From Microbulbifer elongatus (GTDB taxonomy: Bacteria; Pseudomonadota; Gammaproteobacteria; Pseudomonadales; Cellvibrionaceae), in assembly GCF_020524885.1 (NCBI RefSeq), contig NZ_JAIVKJ010000008.1, forward strand, positions 1-52,379: 52,379 nucleotides of DNA, read 5' to 3'. The translations under genes and the position numbers were made by a program. Positions 27,134 to 36,643 of this stretch are shown piece after piece (the stretch's first letter is position 1; every line of letters starts with the position of its first letter). Under the pieces are notes generated by a model. That model was not told the origin of the DNA. It saw only the letters and a list, made by a program, of their open reading frames with translations, and searched no databases.

Positions 27134-28047
27134 TGCTGGACTGGGGTACGCTGGGGGCGGCACTCGCCATTGGTTTTTTCGGCAGTAGCCACTGTGTGGG
27201 CATGTGCGGGGGCATCTCCGGTGCCCTGGGATTGGCGGTGCCCGGGCAGAAACCCGCCTGGCCGCGGCTGATCGGCTATTCTACCGGCCGCGTGGCGAGC
27301 TATGCGCTGATGGGGTTACTGGTAGGGATGTTGGGTGCCTATCTGGCCACGGATATTGCCAGCGGGCTGGCGCCACTGCGCATAGTCGCCGGATTGATGC
27401 TGATTGCCATGGCACTCTACCTGGCTGACTGGTGGCGCGGACTGGTCTGGCTGGAGCGCGGTGGTGCCGTGTTGTGGCGGGGTGTACAGCCGCTGTCGAG
27501 AAAGCTGTTGCCGGTCAATTCCACGCCACAGGCCATCGCCCTTGGCGCCCTGTGGGGGTGGTTACCCTGCGGGCTGGTGTACAGTGCGCTGGCTTTTGCC
27601 CTGGCGCAGGGCAGTGGTGAGCAGGCGGCGCTTGCGATGCTGGCCTTTGGTCTCGGCACCGTACCTGCGGTCCTGGCCACGGGCGCTGCCGCCGCGCGCC
27701 TGCGCACCCTGGTGCAAAAACCCGGCGTGCGCCTCGGTATGGCGCTGCTGGTGTTTGTGTTTGGTATCTGGACCTTGTGGGGGGCTGCCGGGCACGGGGC
27801 GCACAGTGGACACGGCGCTCACGAGTCGCACCAGTCTCATGGTGCTCACGGGGCTCACAATCTCCACAGTACTGGTGATAACAAACAAGAAAGCCACCAC
27901 GATAATCACAGTGCCCACCAAAACCACAATTCTGTGGATGCAGGCCATGCCCACCACAATGGTTACCACGAAGGCCGACACGAAGAGCAGCGCGGCCCCT
28001 CCGAGGACACTGCCGGCGAAGATTCTGGCGCCGGAACCAACGACTGA
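27133..28047 (+). CDS. TauE/SafE-type membrane protein with histidine-rich tail
   Basis: A 304-residue membrane protein with about six helices in the first 215 residues. The motif GFFGSSHCVGMCGGISGALG is shared by the cytochrome-oxidase-linked branch of the TauE/SafE family. From about residue 217 to 290 the tail is hydrophilic and holds roughly 19 histidines in G-H, A-H and S-H steps. Given the ccoI-ccoS context, I infer metal (copper or nickel) binding or transport for oxidase assembly. Proteins of this type usually follow ccoS; hemN and the fnr/anr gene that often come next are absent. Confidence 0.85.
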   Translation: MLDWGTLGAALAIGFFGSSHCVGMCGGISGALGLAVPGQKPAWPRLIGYSTGRVASYALMGLLVGMLGAYLATDIASGLAPLRIVAGLMLIAMALYLADWWRGLVWLERGGAVLWRGVQPLSRKLLPVNSTPQAIALGALWGWLPCGLVYSALAFALAQGSGEQAALAMLAFGLGTVPAVLATGAAAARLRTLVQKPGVRLGMALLVFVFGIWTLWGAAGHGAHSGHGAHESHQSHGAHGAHNLHSTGDNKQESHHDNHSAHQNHNSVDAGHAHHNGYHEGRHEEQRGPSEDTAGEDSGAGTND

Positions 28048-28220
28048 TTCCTGTCCTCACTGGTAGCACCCGCCTTCACCGTGGAAGCCGTGCGCCGATG
28101 GGGGTAAACTGGCGTAATTCTGACTTTTGGTCTGGCCACTTTGTTGCACTTGGCGATATATTGGGCTAAGTGGATGTCGAGTGGTCACCAAAAAGTCGTG
28201 TGGTGCCAGTTGGAATCAGC

Positions 28221-29648
28221 ATGAAAAAAATAAAAAACAGATCAGCGGGCGTCGCAAGCTCCGCATCCAAAGCTCACAAGTCGGTGGAGCCGGTTGCTCC
28301 TAATTACGTCACTTGCCCCGCAGCACCTACCAGTGTGTGGATCAACCTGTTTGCCCTGGCCATGTCACTTGCAGCGGTGGTCTGGCTGCGAGAATATGGC
28401 CAGGAGCTGGCGGTGAAAACCCAGTCGCTGGTCATTGTCGCGGTCGCCCTGGCGCTGCCGATCATTGTGCTGGAGTGGCTGTTCCTCAAACCCTACCGCA
28501 ACTCCTCTGCCGGGCTCGATTTCCGGCGCAAGAACCACAGCCTGCGGCGCACCGCGGTAAAGCTGCTGGGTTTTTACCTGGCGGTGGGTTCGGTGGCCTT
28601 TGTTTACTGGCTATTCCCGGAGTATCACGGCTCCTTTTACGATAATTATTTCTATGTCGTGCGCTCAGTCCTGCCCTGGTGGATGCTGCTGGCAGTGCCT
28701 TATTTTTACCTGCTCGACGGCGCCATGACTCAACCGAAAGACAGCTACTGGCAGTTGGGCAGTTTTTTACTGGGCAATCGCAAGGGCGTGTCCGGCAAGG
28801 CGATCGGCCAGCTGTATCTCGGTTGGCTGGTAAAACTGTTCTTCCTGCCGCTGATGTTTGTCTACCTTGGCAACAACCTGAATACCTTGCTGAATTTTGA
28901 TCTTGACCGCCTGTTTGGCAGCTTCAAAGCGGTGTTCGATTTCACCTTTAATTTCCTCTTCTATATCGACCTGCTGTTCGTCACCGTGGGGTATGTGTGT
29001 ACCCTGCGCCTGTTCGACTCCCATATCCGCACCGCGGAACCCAGCTTTCTCGGTTGGGGGGTGGCGCTGATTGGTTACCAGCCGTTCTGGAGCCTGTTCT
29101 CGGGCACCTATCTGAAATACGACGACGCGCCAGCCTGGGGCTTCTGGTTCTGGGATACGCCGATGATGTATGGCGCCTGGGGTACGGTCATCCTGCTGCT
29201 GATTGCCATTTATGTGTGGGCGAGCATTCCTTTTGGTATTCGTTTTTCCAACCTGACCCATCGAGGTATTCTCACCAACGGCCCTTACCGCTTTACCAAA
29301 CACCCGGCGTATATCAGCAAGAACATTTCCTGGTGGATGATCTCCATGCCGTTCATGGTCAGCGTCAGCGGGCCCGAGGCCCTGCGGCACTCCCTGTTGC
29401 TTTTGCTGGTGAATTTTATCTATTTCATGCGTGCACGCACCGAGGAGCGCCATCTGTCCTGGGACCCCACCTATGTAACCTACGCCCGCTATATCGAGCA
29501 GCACGGTAGTTTTGCTTTCCTCGGACGCTGGTTTCCCATTCTGCGCTTTGGAAATGGCCGCCTGTTCAATCAGGGTGACGAGGTCCCTCCGGCGGAGCCG
29601 CTGGTTTCCGCTGCGTCCACTGCCCAACCGAGCCAAGCCGGTGCCTGA
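28221..29648 (+). CDS. multi-pass ICMT-fold methyltransferase-like membrane protein
   Basis: A 475-residue protein with a basic N-terminus and about ten hydrophobic segments. The C-terminal part matches the isoprenylcysteine/phospholipid methyltransferase fold: GILTNGPYRFTKHPAYISKN starts at residue 349, and RARTEERHLSWDPTYVTYARY lies near 400-425. In this family such motifs bind S-adenosylmethionine at the membrane. The substrate is unknown; bacteria lack prenylated CAAX proteins, so a lipid or other membrane molecule is more likely. I chose ATG 28221 because the 17 codons upstream look non-coding. It lies 32 bp before the glycosyltransferase gene and probably shares its operon. Confidence 0.7.
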   Translation: MKKIKNRSAGVASSASKAHKSVEPVAPNYVTCPAAPTSVWINLFALAMSLAAVVWLREYGQELAVKTQSLVIVAVALALPIIVLEWLFLKPYRNSSAGLDFRRKNHSLRRTAVKLLGFYLAVGSVAFVYWLFPEYHGSFYDNYFYVVRSVLPWWMLLAVPYFYLLDGAMTQPKDSYWQLGSFLLGNRKGVSGKAIGQLYLGWLVKLFFLPLMFVYLGNNLNTLLNFDLDRLFGSFKAVFDFTFNFLFYIDLLFVTVGYVCTLRLFDSHIRTAEPSFLGWGVALIGYQPFWSLFSGTYLKYDDAPAWGFWFWDTPMMYGAWGTVILLLIAIYVWASIPFGIRFSNLTHRGILTNGPYRFTKHPAYISKNISWWMISMPFMVSVSGPEALRHSLLLLLVNFIYFMRARTEERHLSWDPTYVTYARYIEQHGSFAFLGRWFPILRFGNGRLFNQGDEVPPAEPLVSAASTAQPSQAGA

Positions 29649-29680
29649 GCCCCGCCAGCCGTAGTCCAGGAGTTGCTTCA

Positions 29681-31222
29681 ATGAGGGGTGGTTTTCTGAG
29701 TTCCAGTACAACCGCGGTCAAGCTACAGCAGTGGTGGCAGTGCACCGTGGAAGATTTGCGCGGTCCGCACGGATTTCGTCAGTCATTGCGCGACTGGATA
29801 CCGGCGGGCGCGCTGCACATGGACCGGTGCTGGTGGATTTACCTCGGGCTCTACCTGTTGATCGCTGTAGGTATCTGGTTGCGAGTGGATCAGGTGTTTT
29901 CCTACAACCCGATGGAACATATCTGGAGCGACCCTCAGCGCCACTGGGAGCAGGGCACCGAAACCCTGCGGCGGGACCCGATGAGCCTGACCGACCCGGT
30001 GATGTACCAGATATATATCGGGGTGCTCGCAAAGCTGACCCTGGGCGAGCCTATATTGGTTGCACTCTATACCGCACTGCTTGCCTGCCTGACGCCCTGG
30101 ATCTGGTATCGGTTTGCGCTGGAATTGTTGCCGGGCCGCTTACAGGCTACAGCGGTCTGGGCCCTGTTATCACTGCTGCCATCGTGGATCACGATTTACA
30201 GCTACTTCATGCAGGAGACCCTGCTGTTACCCCTGTTGGGGGCGTCGCTTTACGCCAGTTGGCGCTGCCGGCGCAAGCAGACGCTGGCGAGCTTCCTGTT
30301 AATGGTCGGCCTGTGGGCTCTGGCAGGGTTGACCCGTGGCATCGCCATTCCGTTAGCGGCGGTAGTGACAACCTGGTTGTGGTTGCTGCAGCCGCAGAAG
30401 CTGGCCAAGGCAGGCTATAGTCTGGCATTGCTTGTCTTGCTGATGGGGCCTCTGGCCTATCGCAGTCACGCCGCCATGAACCTGATTTCGCCCCATGGTA
30501 TTGGCCAACTTGTCTCGCTGTATTTGCGGTCGGGAAATCGCGAAATTCAGGTCCAGTATCTTCGTGGTGATGGGGCAAGGTGGAGTTACTGGTTTGGCTC
30601 TCCTTCGACGGGAGAAAAGCCGCTGGCACCGCTCAGCGAATGGACGACCGCACGCGAGGGCGTGGTACGTGCCCAAATACATATCGACAACGGTGCTGAA
30701 GATTGGGACAAAGCGCTGGCGCGCTACCCGCTCACTCTGCAGCGCTACCTGTCCCTGACCGGGGAAAACCTGGTCTACCTTTTCTTTGGTTCATCCTGGC
30801 CCGACAACAACCGCGAGCGATTACTCGAGCAGGTTAACCACCACAGTCGCTGGGTCTGGGCGCCGCTGACGCTGTTGTTACTGATTGGCACGCTGCTTTG
30901 CTGGCGCCGCTTACGGGGGGCGCGGCTGTTTGCGGTGGTGTTGGGGACCTGGGTACTGGTACAGGGAATTCTGCCTATTGCCGTCAATGAAGGGCGTTAC
31001 CGCAAGCCGGCCGAAGGCCTACTGCTGGTGCAGGCTCTGCTGGTAGCGAGCGCTCTGCGACGGCGCGTACCGGCTGGCCGGCGGGGCGCTCGGGAATCTC
31101 TCGCAGACTACAACGTTGTTAACGCCGACGTAACAACGACGGATTCAGCAGCGGTAGCGCAATCCCTGTCTGAAGTAGAGGCTGAAAAACCGTCTCGGGA
31201 ACCGCACGATGCACCTGCCTGA
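29681..31222 (+). CDS. GT-C-like multi-pass membrane glycosyltransferase
   Basis: A 513-residue membrane protein with a soluble N-terminus of about 45 residues and roughly ten helices, in the style of ArnT/PMT-type (GT39/GT83) transferases that use polyprenyl-phosphate sugars. After the first helix there is a lumenal loop (VDQVFSYNPMEHIWSDPQRHW) in the place where GT-C enzymes carry acidic catalytic residues. The tail after residue 460 is hydrophilic. Its stop overlaps the gtrA-like gene by 14 bp. I infer that it is the transferase that uses the sugar carrier made and flipped by the next two gene products. Confidence 0.7.
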   Translation: MRGGFLSSSTTAVKLQQWWQCTVEDLRGPHGFRQSLRDWIPAGALHMDRCWWIYLGLYLLIAVGIWLRVDQVFSYNPMEHIWSDPQRHWEQGTETLRRDPMSLTDPVMYQIYIGVLAKLTLGEPILVALYTALLACLTPWIWYRFALELLPGRLQATAVWALLSLLPSWITIYSYFMQETLLLPLLGASLYASWRCRRKQTLASFLLMVGLWALAGLTRGIAIPLAAVVTTWLWLLQPQKLAKAGYSLALLVLLMGPLAYRSHAAMNLISPHGIGQLVSLYLRSGNREIQVQYLRGDGARWSYWFGSPSTGEKPLAPLSEWTTAREGVVRAQIHIDNGAEDWDKALARYPLTLQRYLSLTGENLVYLFFGSSWPDNNRERLLEQVNHHSRWVWAPLTLLLLIGTLLCWRRLRGARLFAVVLGTWVLVQGILPIAVNEGRYRKPAEGLLLVQALLVASALRRRVPAGRRGARESLADYNVVNADVTTTDSAAVAQSLSEVEAEKPSREPHDAPA

Positions 31223-31616
31223 ACGGTTGCGAAAGACGCTATCTCGTGCCGGTCGCTTTGCTGCGGTTGGCGGGGTGGCTACGGCGATCCAGTACGCGGT
31301 TCTGGTGCTGTTGATCGAGTGGGTGGGTTTGCTGGAGGTTTTGGCGTCGGCAGCGTCTTTCTCACTATCTGCGCTCATTAATTATCTGCTGAACTACTAC
31401 CTGACGTTCAGTAGTGGTGTGGGCCACCGCCAGGCGTTCCCCAGATTTGCCCTGGTTGCGGCGGTCGGGCTGGCCATCAATACACTGTGCTTTTCCCTCG
31501 CCGTCACTTTGTTGCCCTACCTGCTGGCACAGCTTGTCGCAACTTTGGTGACCCTGGTGAGTAATTTCCTGTTTCATCAACTCTGGATTTACCGGGAGCC
31601 GCAATGGAGTCCTTAA
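31209..31616 (+). CDS. GtrA-family lipid-linked sugar flippase
   Basis: A 135-residue protein with four membrane helices. The start RFAAVGGVATAIQYAVLVLLIE is characteristic of GtrA, which is thought to flip polyprenyl-phosphate-sugar across the inner membrane. It overlaps both the upstream glycosyltransferase (14 bp) and the downstream gtrB-like gene (13 bp), so the three are translationally coupled. Confidence 0.88.
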   Translation: MHLPERLRKTLSRAGRFAAVGGVATAIQYAVLVLLIEWVGLLEVLASAASFSLSALINYLLNYYLTFSSGVGHRQAFPRFALVAAVGLAINTLCFSLAVTLLPYLLAQLVATLVTLVSNFLFHQLWIYREPQWSP

Positions 31617-32641
31617 CGGAGACGTTAACGAAGCTGCCTTCTCTCGCCATCGTTGTGCCTTGCTACAACGAAGAAGATGTGATTGCCGATACCACCAGTG
31701 AACTGCTGGCGACTCTGACAGAGCTTGAGGCCAGCGGGCGTATCGGTCCCGATTCAAAGATTTATTATGTGGATGACGGTAGCCGCGATGCTACCTGGCC
31801 AATACTGCAGAAGGCGGCCAGGGAGAATTCCCGCATTGTGGCTGTGGCCCTGTCCTGTAATCGCGGGCATCAGAATGCACTTTATGCGGGCCTTTCCCAG
31901 ACGTCTGAGGATATGGTGGTGAGCATTGATGCGGACCTGCAGGATGGTCCGGAAAATATTGCCGCGATGATCGATGCATTTATTGCCGGAAACGAGGTGG
32001 TGTTCGGTGTGCGCGCGGAACGGGATAGCGATACTTGGTTTAAACGGATGACCGCAGAGGGTTATTACCGGGTTATGCAGATCCTGGGGGTGGATCTTGT
32101 ATTCAATCACGCGGATTTCCGGCTTATGTCCCGTCGGGCGGTAGACACGCTGCTTGAATATCCCGAGACCAATCTGTTTTTGCGTGGCATGGTGCGCGAA
32201 CTGGGCTTCCGCTCAACCACGATATCCTACTCGCGCCGACCGCGCCTCGCAGGGGAGAGCAAGTACCCTTTACGACGCATGCTGTCACTGGCGTGGAAGG
32301 GGGTCACGGCATACTCCATTGCCCCACTGCGTGCGATCACCCTGCTGGGGTTAATTGCCGGTGGGATCTCCCTGGGCCTGATTGTCTGGGTGCTCGTAGT
32401 CAAATTGATGTCGCACAGCGCGGTACCCGGTTGGGCATCCATCATGGTGCCGGTGCTGTTTATCGGTAGCGTGCAGCTGCTCTGCCTCGGGGTAATTGGC
32501 GAATACCTCGGCAAGATTTACGAAGAGGTTAAACGTCGTCCCCGTTTTCACTTGCGCGAAGTGGTGGGGGCAGCATCTCGCGAAAGCAGCGCCCCGCAAC
32601 GACGGGTAACCCGCTCGGAATCTTCGTCGCTAGAGCGGTGA
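31604..32641 (+). CDS. GtrB-type glycosyltransferase (family 2, DPM1-like)
   Basis: A 345-residue enzyme that likely moves a sugar from a nucleotide carrier to polyprenyl phosphate. The GT2 fold shows VVPCYNEEDVI, YVDDGSRDATW and the metal motif DADLQDGPE near residue 107. SRRPRLAGESKYPLRRML precedes two C-terminal helices. It overlaps the gtrA-like gene and ends 36 bp before the convergent nadC. Confidence 0.9.
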   Translation: MESLTETLTKLPSLAIVVPCYNEEDVIADTTSELLATLTELEASGRIGPDSKIYYVDDGSRDATWPILQKAARENSRIVAVALSCNRGHQNALYAGLSQTSEDMVVSIDADLQDGPENIAAMIDAFIAGNEVVFGVRAERDSDTWFKRMTAEGYYRVMQILGVDLVFNHADFRLMSRRAVDTLLEYPETNLFLRGMVRELGFRSTTISYSRRPRLAGESKYPLRRMLSLAWKGVTAYSIAPLRAITLLGLIAGGISLGLIVWVLVVKLMSHSAVPGWASIMVPVLFIGSVQLLCLGVIGEYLGKIYEEVKRRPRFHLREVVGAASRESSAPQRRVTRSESSSLER

Positions 32642-32677
32642 TTCCCGCAGGGGGAGCGCGCGCTACCGTTGTGTGGA

Positions 32678-33538
32678 TCAAGTATCCGACTGCAGGCGCA
32701 GGGACAGGTCAATGGCCCGCAGATGCTTGGTCAGGCTGCCGGAAGAAATGTAATCCACCGCCAGGCCTGAAAGCTGTTGCAGACGCTCTTCGTTCACGCT
32801 GCCGGATATTTCTATTTTCGCGCGGCCCTTTGCCAGCTTGAGTGCCTCCGCTGTCATTTCGTCGGTAAATTCGTCCAGCATGATCACGTCGGCACCGGCA
32901 TCCAGTGCCTGGGTCAGTTCGTCGATACTTTCTACTTCTACCTCTACCAGGGCGCCTGGTTTTATCTGGTGCGCCTGGCGAACAGCGTTGTTGATACCGC
33001 CTGCTGCGGCAATATGGTTTTCTTTAATCAAAAAGGCATCAAACAGGCCGATACGGTGATTGTTGCAACCACCGCAAAGCACCGCGTATTTCTGGGCGGT
33101 GCGCAGGCCGGGAATGGTTTTGCGCGTATCCAGTATCCGGATGTCGGAACCTTTGGTGAGCGCGGCATAGCTTGCCGCCGTGGTGGCAGTGCCGGAGAGT
33201 GTCTGCACAAAGTTCAGTGCGCAGCGTTCACCGGTCAGAATGGTTCTCGCATTGCCCACCAATTCAAACAGTGTGCTGTCGGCGCGTGCGCGATCCCCGT
33301 CCTCCAGGTGCCAGATCACCCGTAACGTCGGGTCCAGCTGGCGAAACACTTCCTCTACCCAGGCTTTGCCGCAGAACACGCAGTCCTCCCGGGTGATTAC
33401 CTTGGCGCGGGCTTCGCGCTCTGCTGGGATCAGCTGCGCGGTGATATCTCCGTCGCCAACATCTTCGGCAAGAGCCTCGCGCACGGTGCGCTCTATATCC
33501 TTTAGCAGGTTGGGAATGTTGGCTGTGTCTGGGGTCAT
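32678..33538 (-). CDS. nadC: quinolinate phosphoribosyltransferase (decarboxylating)
   Basis: NadC makes nicotinate mononucleotide from quinolinate in NAD synthesis. The 286-residue protein contains DTRKTIPGLRTAQKYAVLCGG and NHRIGLFDAFLIKENHI, the substrate and PRPP contacts, and a C-terminal DYISSGSLTKHLRAIDLSL barrel strand. The length is normal. It is a single-gene unit, convergent with the gtrB-like gene. Confidence 0.95.
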   Translation of the reverse strand: MTPDTANIPNLLKDIERTVREALAEDVGDGDITAQLIPAEREARAKVITREDCVFCGKAWVEEVFRQLDPTLRVIWHLEDGDRARADSTLFELVGNARTILTGERCALNFVQTLSGTATTAASYAALTKGSDIRILDTRKTIPGLRTAQKYAVLCGGCNNHRIGLFDAFLIKENHIAAAGGINNAVRQAHQIKPGALVEVEVESIDELTQALDAGADVIMLDEFTDEMTAEALKLAKGRAKIEISGSVNEERLQQLSGLAVDYISSGSLTKHLRAIDLSLRLQSDT

Positions 33539-33952
33539 TGCAAGTCCTCGTCGGTGGCGGTGCGCATACTAGCAAAATGTAGCTTGCTGTCAGCAGCTTG
33601 TTGGCTGTGCCATGGAGTGATTGCAAGGGTTGGGAGCGCGCGTCTGCACCGGGCCAGTCCGTATTTTTGAATGGGAAAGGCGGGTGCGTGTGACAACAGT
33701 CGCAAATATATAGGCGCCAACCACGATACGGTTGTGCTATTGGCGCGGTAGTCCGTAGAATCTACCGTCGACCAAAATCGCTTGGTCCGTCTTGGGGATC
33801 CCGGAGTCTTGCTGTACTGGGCAGATATCCCCGCAGGCTCAAATAACAAATAAACAGGTTCGCAGGTGGCTTCCCAGAGCCATGTGCGGTTGCATCACCC
33901 GGCAGCCTTCCAGATTCCCTGTGGCGGGGCGGCCGGCCAAGGCTATGTGGCA
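33539..33952. other. 414-bp intergenic region, nadC to DUF1631 gene 1
   Basis: The region holds an inverted repeat GCGCCAA (33714-33720)/TTGGCGC (33740-33746). A candidate plus-strand promoter overlaps its right arm: TTGTGC (33732-33737), 18 bp, TAGAAT (33756-33761). A GTG at 33866 could extend the DUF1631 protein by 29 residues. Nothing else is recognised. Confidence 0.45.
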
Positions 33953-36244
33953 ATGAAAGACCCCAATAACGTGGTATCCCTTCAGGGTGTGAGCAAAGAG
34001 CAGTTGCGGGAGAAAAAGCGTTCTTCCAGCCTGCCAGCATCCGTAACCGCCGTAAGGGACAAGGCTCAGACCCTGCTTTCCGAGCAGGCCAAGCTTGTCT
34101 TTGCCAAAGTCGATGACTCACTGTTTGCCATGGCGGAAAAAGCCCACGGCCAGGACGAGCAAGACGGCCTGTTTCAAGCGCTGCGCTTGCTGCGCGTCGA
34201 GCGGCGCAACGTCGTCGAGCGCTTTTCGGCGAATCTGGGGAATGCATTTCTGGTGCGCGAGTCCTCTGCAAGTGAGCAGGAAGACCTTTACGCCGCCGAC
34301 AACCTGTCCCTGGTACACAACGATGACCTGGAGCAGCTGGTGGCTGTGGATAGCATGGTGGCCACTGCCAAGCGGGATTTTGCCGAGCCGCTGACAGAAA
34401 TCTCCCTGCGCCTGAACACACTCCTTTCCGTAAAAATCTACGACAAGAATAATCCAATTGGCCCCGACGCCGTCTGCGATGCCTTCGTCGAGGCCTGCCG
34501 CTCCCTGGACCTGCATATTCGCGCGCGCCTGACCCTGCTTAAGAAGTTTGAGCAGCTAATCATGGTGAATCTGGGCAAAGTGTACGAGCAGTGCAACGAT
34601 CTGTTTGTTGAGCATGGCGTGTTGCCATCTCTCAAGCAGCAGCGCCGCGCCGCCCGTCAGCAGCGCTCAGCTCCGCGCCCCACAGGCAATCTCGCTGGTA
34701 ATTCCGCTGGCAGCCAGAATGGTCAGCAATCCGCAGAGTCTGCGACCGGGTATGTGTCCGGTGGCTCGGCCCCGATGGGTGGGCACGGCCTGGTTCCACT
34801 TGGCGCTGGTGCTGCGCCGATGGCGCCGCAGGACCTGCTGTCGCACCTGGGGGCTCTTCAGAGCCACTTGCCGGAGAGTTACGAAGGCGGTGAGATCCAG
34901 CTGCTGAACGTGAATAACCTGTTGCAGCAGCGCCTGGTCGATGTACGCCAGTCAGCGTCGCTGGCAAAAATGGACAGCGACATCATCAAGCTGGTAGAGA
35001 TGCTGTTCTCGTTTATTCTGGAAGACCGCAACCTGGCGGAGCCGATTAAATCCCAGCTGGGCCGGCTGCAACTACCGCTGTTGAAAGTGGCCATCGCGGA
35101 CAAGTCGTTCTTCAGCAAGGGTGGGCACCCCGCACGCAAATTGCTGAATGAGCTGGCGGATGCGGCCACCGGCTGGCAGGCCAAAGGCAAGTACGAGTCA
35201 GACCCGCTGTTCAAACAGACTAGCGAAGTGGTCGCCAGGGTCCTGGCGGAGTTCGATCAGGACATCAATATTTTCTCCACGCTGCTGGAGTCCTTCCGCG
35301 ACTTTATCCTGCGAGAGCGCAAGCGCGCGGAAAAGCTCGAGCGCCGTATTGTCGACGAGGCCGATGGCAGGGCGAAAACGCAGGCTGCACGAGCCCGGGT
35401 GGCAGCGGTCATGGATGCGCTGATGGCGGAACGGGATCTGCCGCCGGTTGTATCCGAGTGGCTGGAGAAAGTCTGGTCCAATATGTTGTTCCTGACCTGT
35501 ATCAAGGAGGGAACCGAAAGTGAAAACTGGAGCCGTGACGTTCGTACGGCCCGGGACCTGGTGTGGAGCGTACACGCGCCCATGCCGGACAGTCGCAAAC
35601 AGTTGCTGGGCCTGTTGCCGACCCTGCAGGAACGCCTGAAAGCCGGTGTCGAAGCTGTTTCCCTGAATACATTTGAAGCGCGCCGTATGTTTACCGGGCT
35701 GAAAGAAGTCTACCGGGAGCGTTTTGCTCTGGCGCAGCGTATTATCGAAGAGCGCAGCCGCAAGGCGCGCGACGAGGTGCAGGAAGAAGTGCGCAGCAAA
35801 GAGACGGAAGCGCTCGCTGCGCAAGCGGAACCTGCTATTGCTGATACACAGCCGGCCGAAGCGCCGGTTGTCGAACTGCCGCAAATGGAAGAGCTGGAGC
35901 AAGTGGTTGCCGAGGTGGAGGTTGCGGCAGGTGAAGCGGAAGCGCTCCCCGAGAATGATTCCCACTGGCAGCAGACCTTCCGTCTGGCCCAGGGTAGTTG
36001 GTTTGAACTCAAGCGCGGTGAGGAGGAGCAGTTCCGCTGTCGTCTCGCCGCGGTGATCAAGGATATTGATCAGTTCATCTTTGTTAACCGCAACGGTGCC
36101 AAGGTGGCAGAATTTACCCGTATGGAGCTGGCCCACGCACTGCGCAATGCCCATCTGATGCCGCTCGATGACGGCATGCTGTTCGAGCGCGCACTGCAGT
36201 CTGTAATCGGGACCGTACGCAAGTCACGGGGTGAGATGAGCTAG
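33953..36244 (+). CDS. DUF1631 family protein, paralog 1
   Basis: A 763-residue cytoplasmic protein of the DUF1631 family. The N-terminal part is helical (AKLVFAKVDDSLFAMAEKAHGQDEQDGLF), and a Gln/Gly/Pro-rich linker spans about residues 225-300. The central block contains MLFSFILEDRNLAEPIKSQLGRLQLPLLKVAIADKSFFSKGGHPAR. A C-terminal segment of about 90 residues from HWQQTFRLAQGSWFEL resembles a small beta-barrel such as PilZ; this is an impression only. ATG 33953 is the chosen start, and GTG 33866 is possible. Function is unknown. A longer paralog follows. Confidence 0.8.
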   Translation: MKDPNNVVSLQGVSKEQLREKKRSSSLPASVTAVRDKAQTLLSEQAKLVFAKVDDSLFAMAEKAHGQDEQDGLFQALRLLRVERRNVVERFSANLGNAFLVRESSASEQEDLYAADNLSLVHNDDLEQLVAVDSMVATAKRDFAEPLTEISLRLNTLLSVKIYDKNNPIGPDAVCDAFVEACRSLDLHIRARLTLLKKFEQLIMVNLGKVYEQCNDLFVEHGVLPSLKQQRRAARQQRSAPRPTGNLAGNSAGSQNGQQSAESATGYVSGGSAPMGGHGLVPLGAGAAPMAPQDLLSHLGALQSHLPESYEGGEIQLLNVNNLLQQRLVDVRQSASLAKMDSDIIKLVEMLFSFILEDRNLAEPIKSQLGRLQLPLLKVAIADKSFFSKGGHPARKLLNELADAATGWQAKGKYESDPLFKQTSEVVARVLAEFDQDINIFSTLLESFRDFILRERKRAEKLERRIVDEADGRAKTQAARARVAAVMDALMAERDLPPVVSEWLEKVWSNMLFLTCIKEGTESENWSRDVRTARDLVWSVHAPMPDSRKQLLGLLPTLQERLKAGVEAVSLNTFEARRMFTGLKEVYRERFALAQRIIEERSRKARDEVQEEVRSKETEALAAQAEPAIADTQPAEAPVVELPQMEELEQVVAEVEVAAGEAEALPENDSHWQQTFRLAQGSWFELKRGEEEQFRCRLAAVIKDIDQFIFVNRNGAKVAEFTRMELAHALRNAHLMPLDDGMLFERALQSVIGTVRKSRGEMS

Positions 36245-36643
36245 TATCGGCCGGAGAATGTTGTTTTACCTGTGATGCCGGTTATTGCCATGAACTTGCA
36301 ATAATTGGCACGCATTTCCTTCTTTTGGCGGCGAACTTGGTTTGCCGCTCCCTCCCCAATCAAGTAATCATCCTGACTTTCTTGACTAGTTAGTAAGTCC
36401 CAACTTTTTTTTGGGAAATTGGCCCTATTTGGCACTTGCGTGTCGTATTTGTATACCTGATATTGAGTACTAGTTCCGATTTCCGGTGTCATCGACTTGC
36501 TGCAAGTACATTGTGCGCCATTGGAGTTGGTAAATTGGTTATTCCCAGTCGCTGCTGGCGTTCCCCTGTGTGGATTTTCAGGGGCAGTGGCGAGATAAAG
36601 CTAATGATTACTGTCTGAGTCGATGCCAGGAGGGCATAGAACA
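36245..36643. other. 399-bp AT-rich region between DUF1631 paralogs
   Basis: It is noticeably richer in A and T than its neighbours. It contains a 7-bp inverted repeat TTATTGC/GCAATAA (36282-36304) and a small hairpin CCCAA/TTGGG (36399-36415). It probably holds a separate promoter for the second paralog. A minus-strand open frame here has no recognisable product. Confidence 0.4.

Noticed and set aside
33762..34457. 231-codon minus-strand frame opposite the start of DUF1631 paralog 1
   Set aside because: No domain, Arg/Pro-rich shadow composition, and it would overlap most of the N-terminal region of a real gene.
36241..36492. 83-codon minus-strand frame in the AT-rich gap between the DUF1631 paralogs
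   Set aside because: No ribosome-binding site or recognisable family, and it overlaps the end of paralog 1. It cannot be excluded fully but is not supported.
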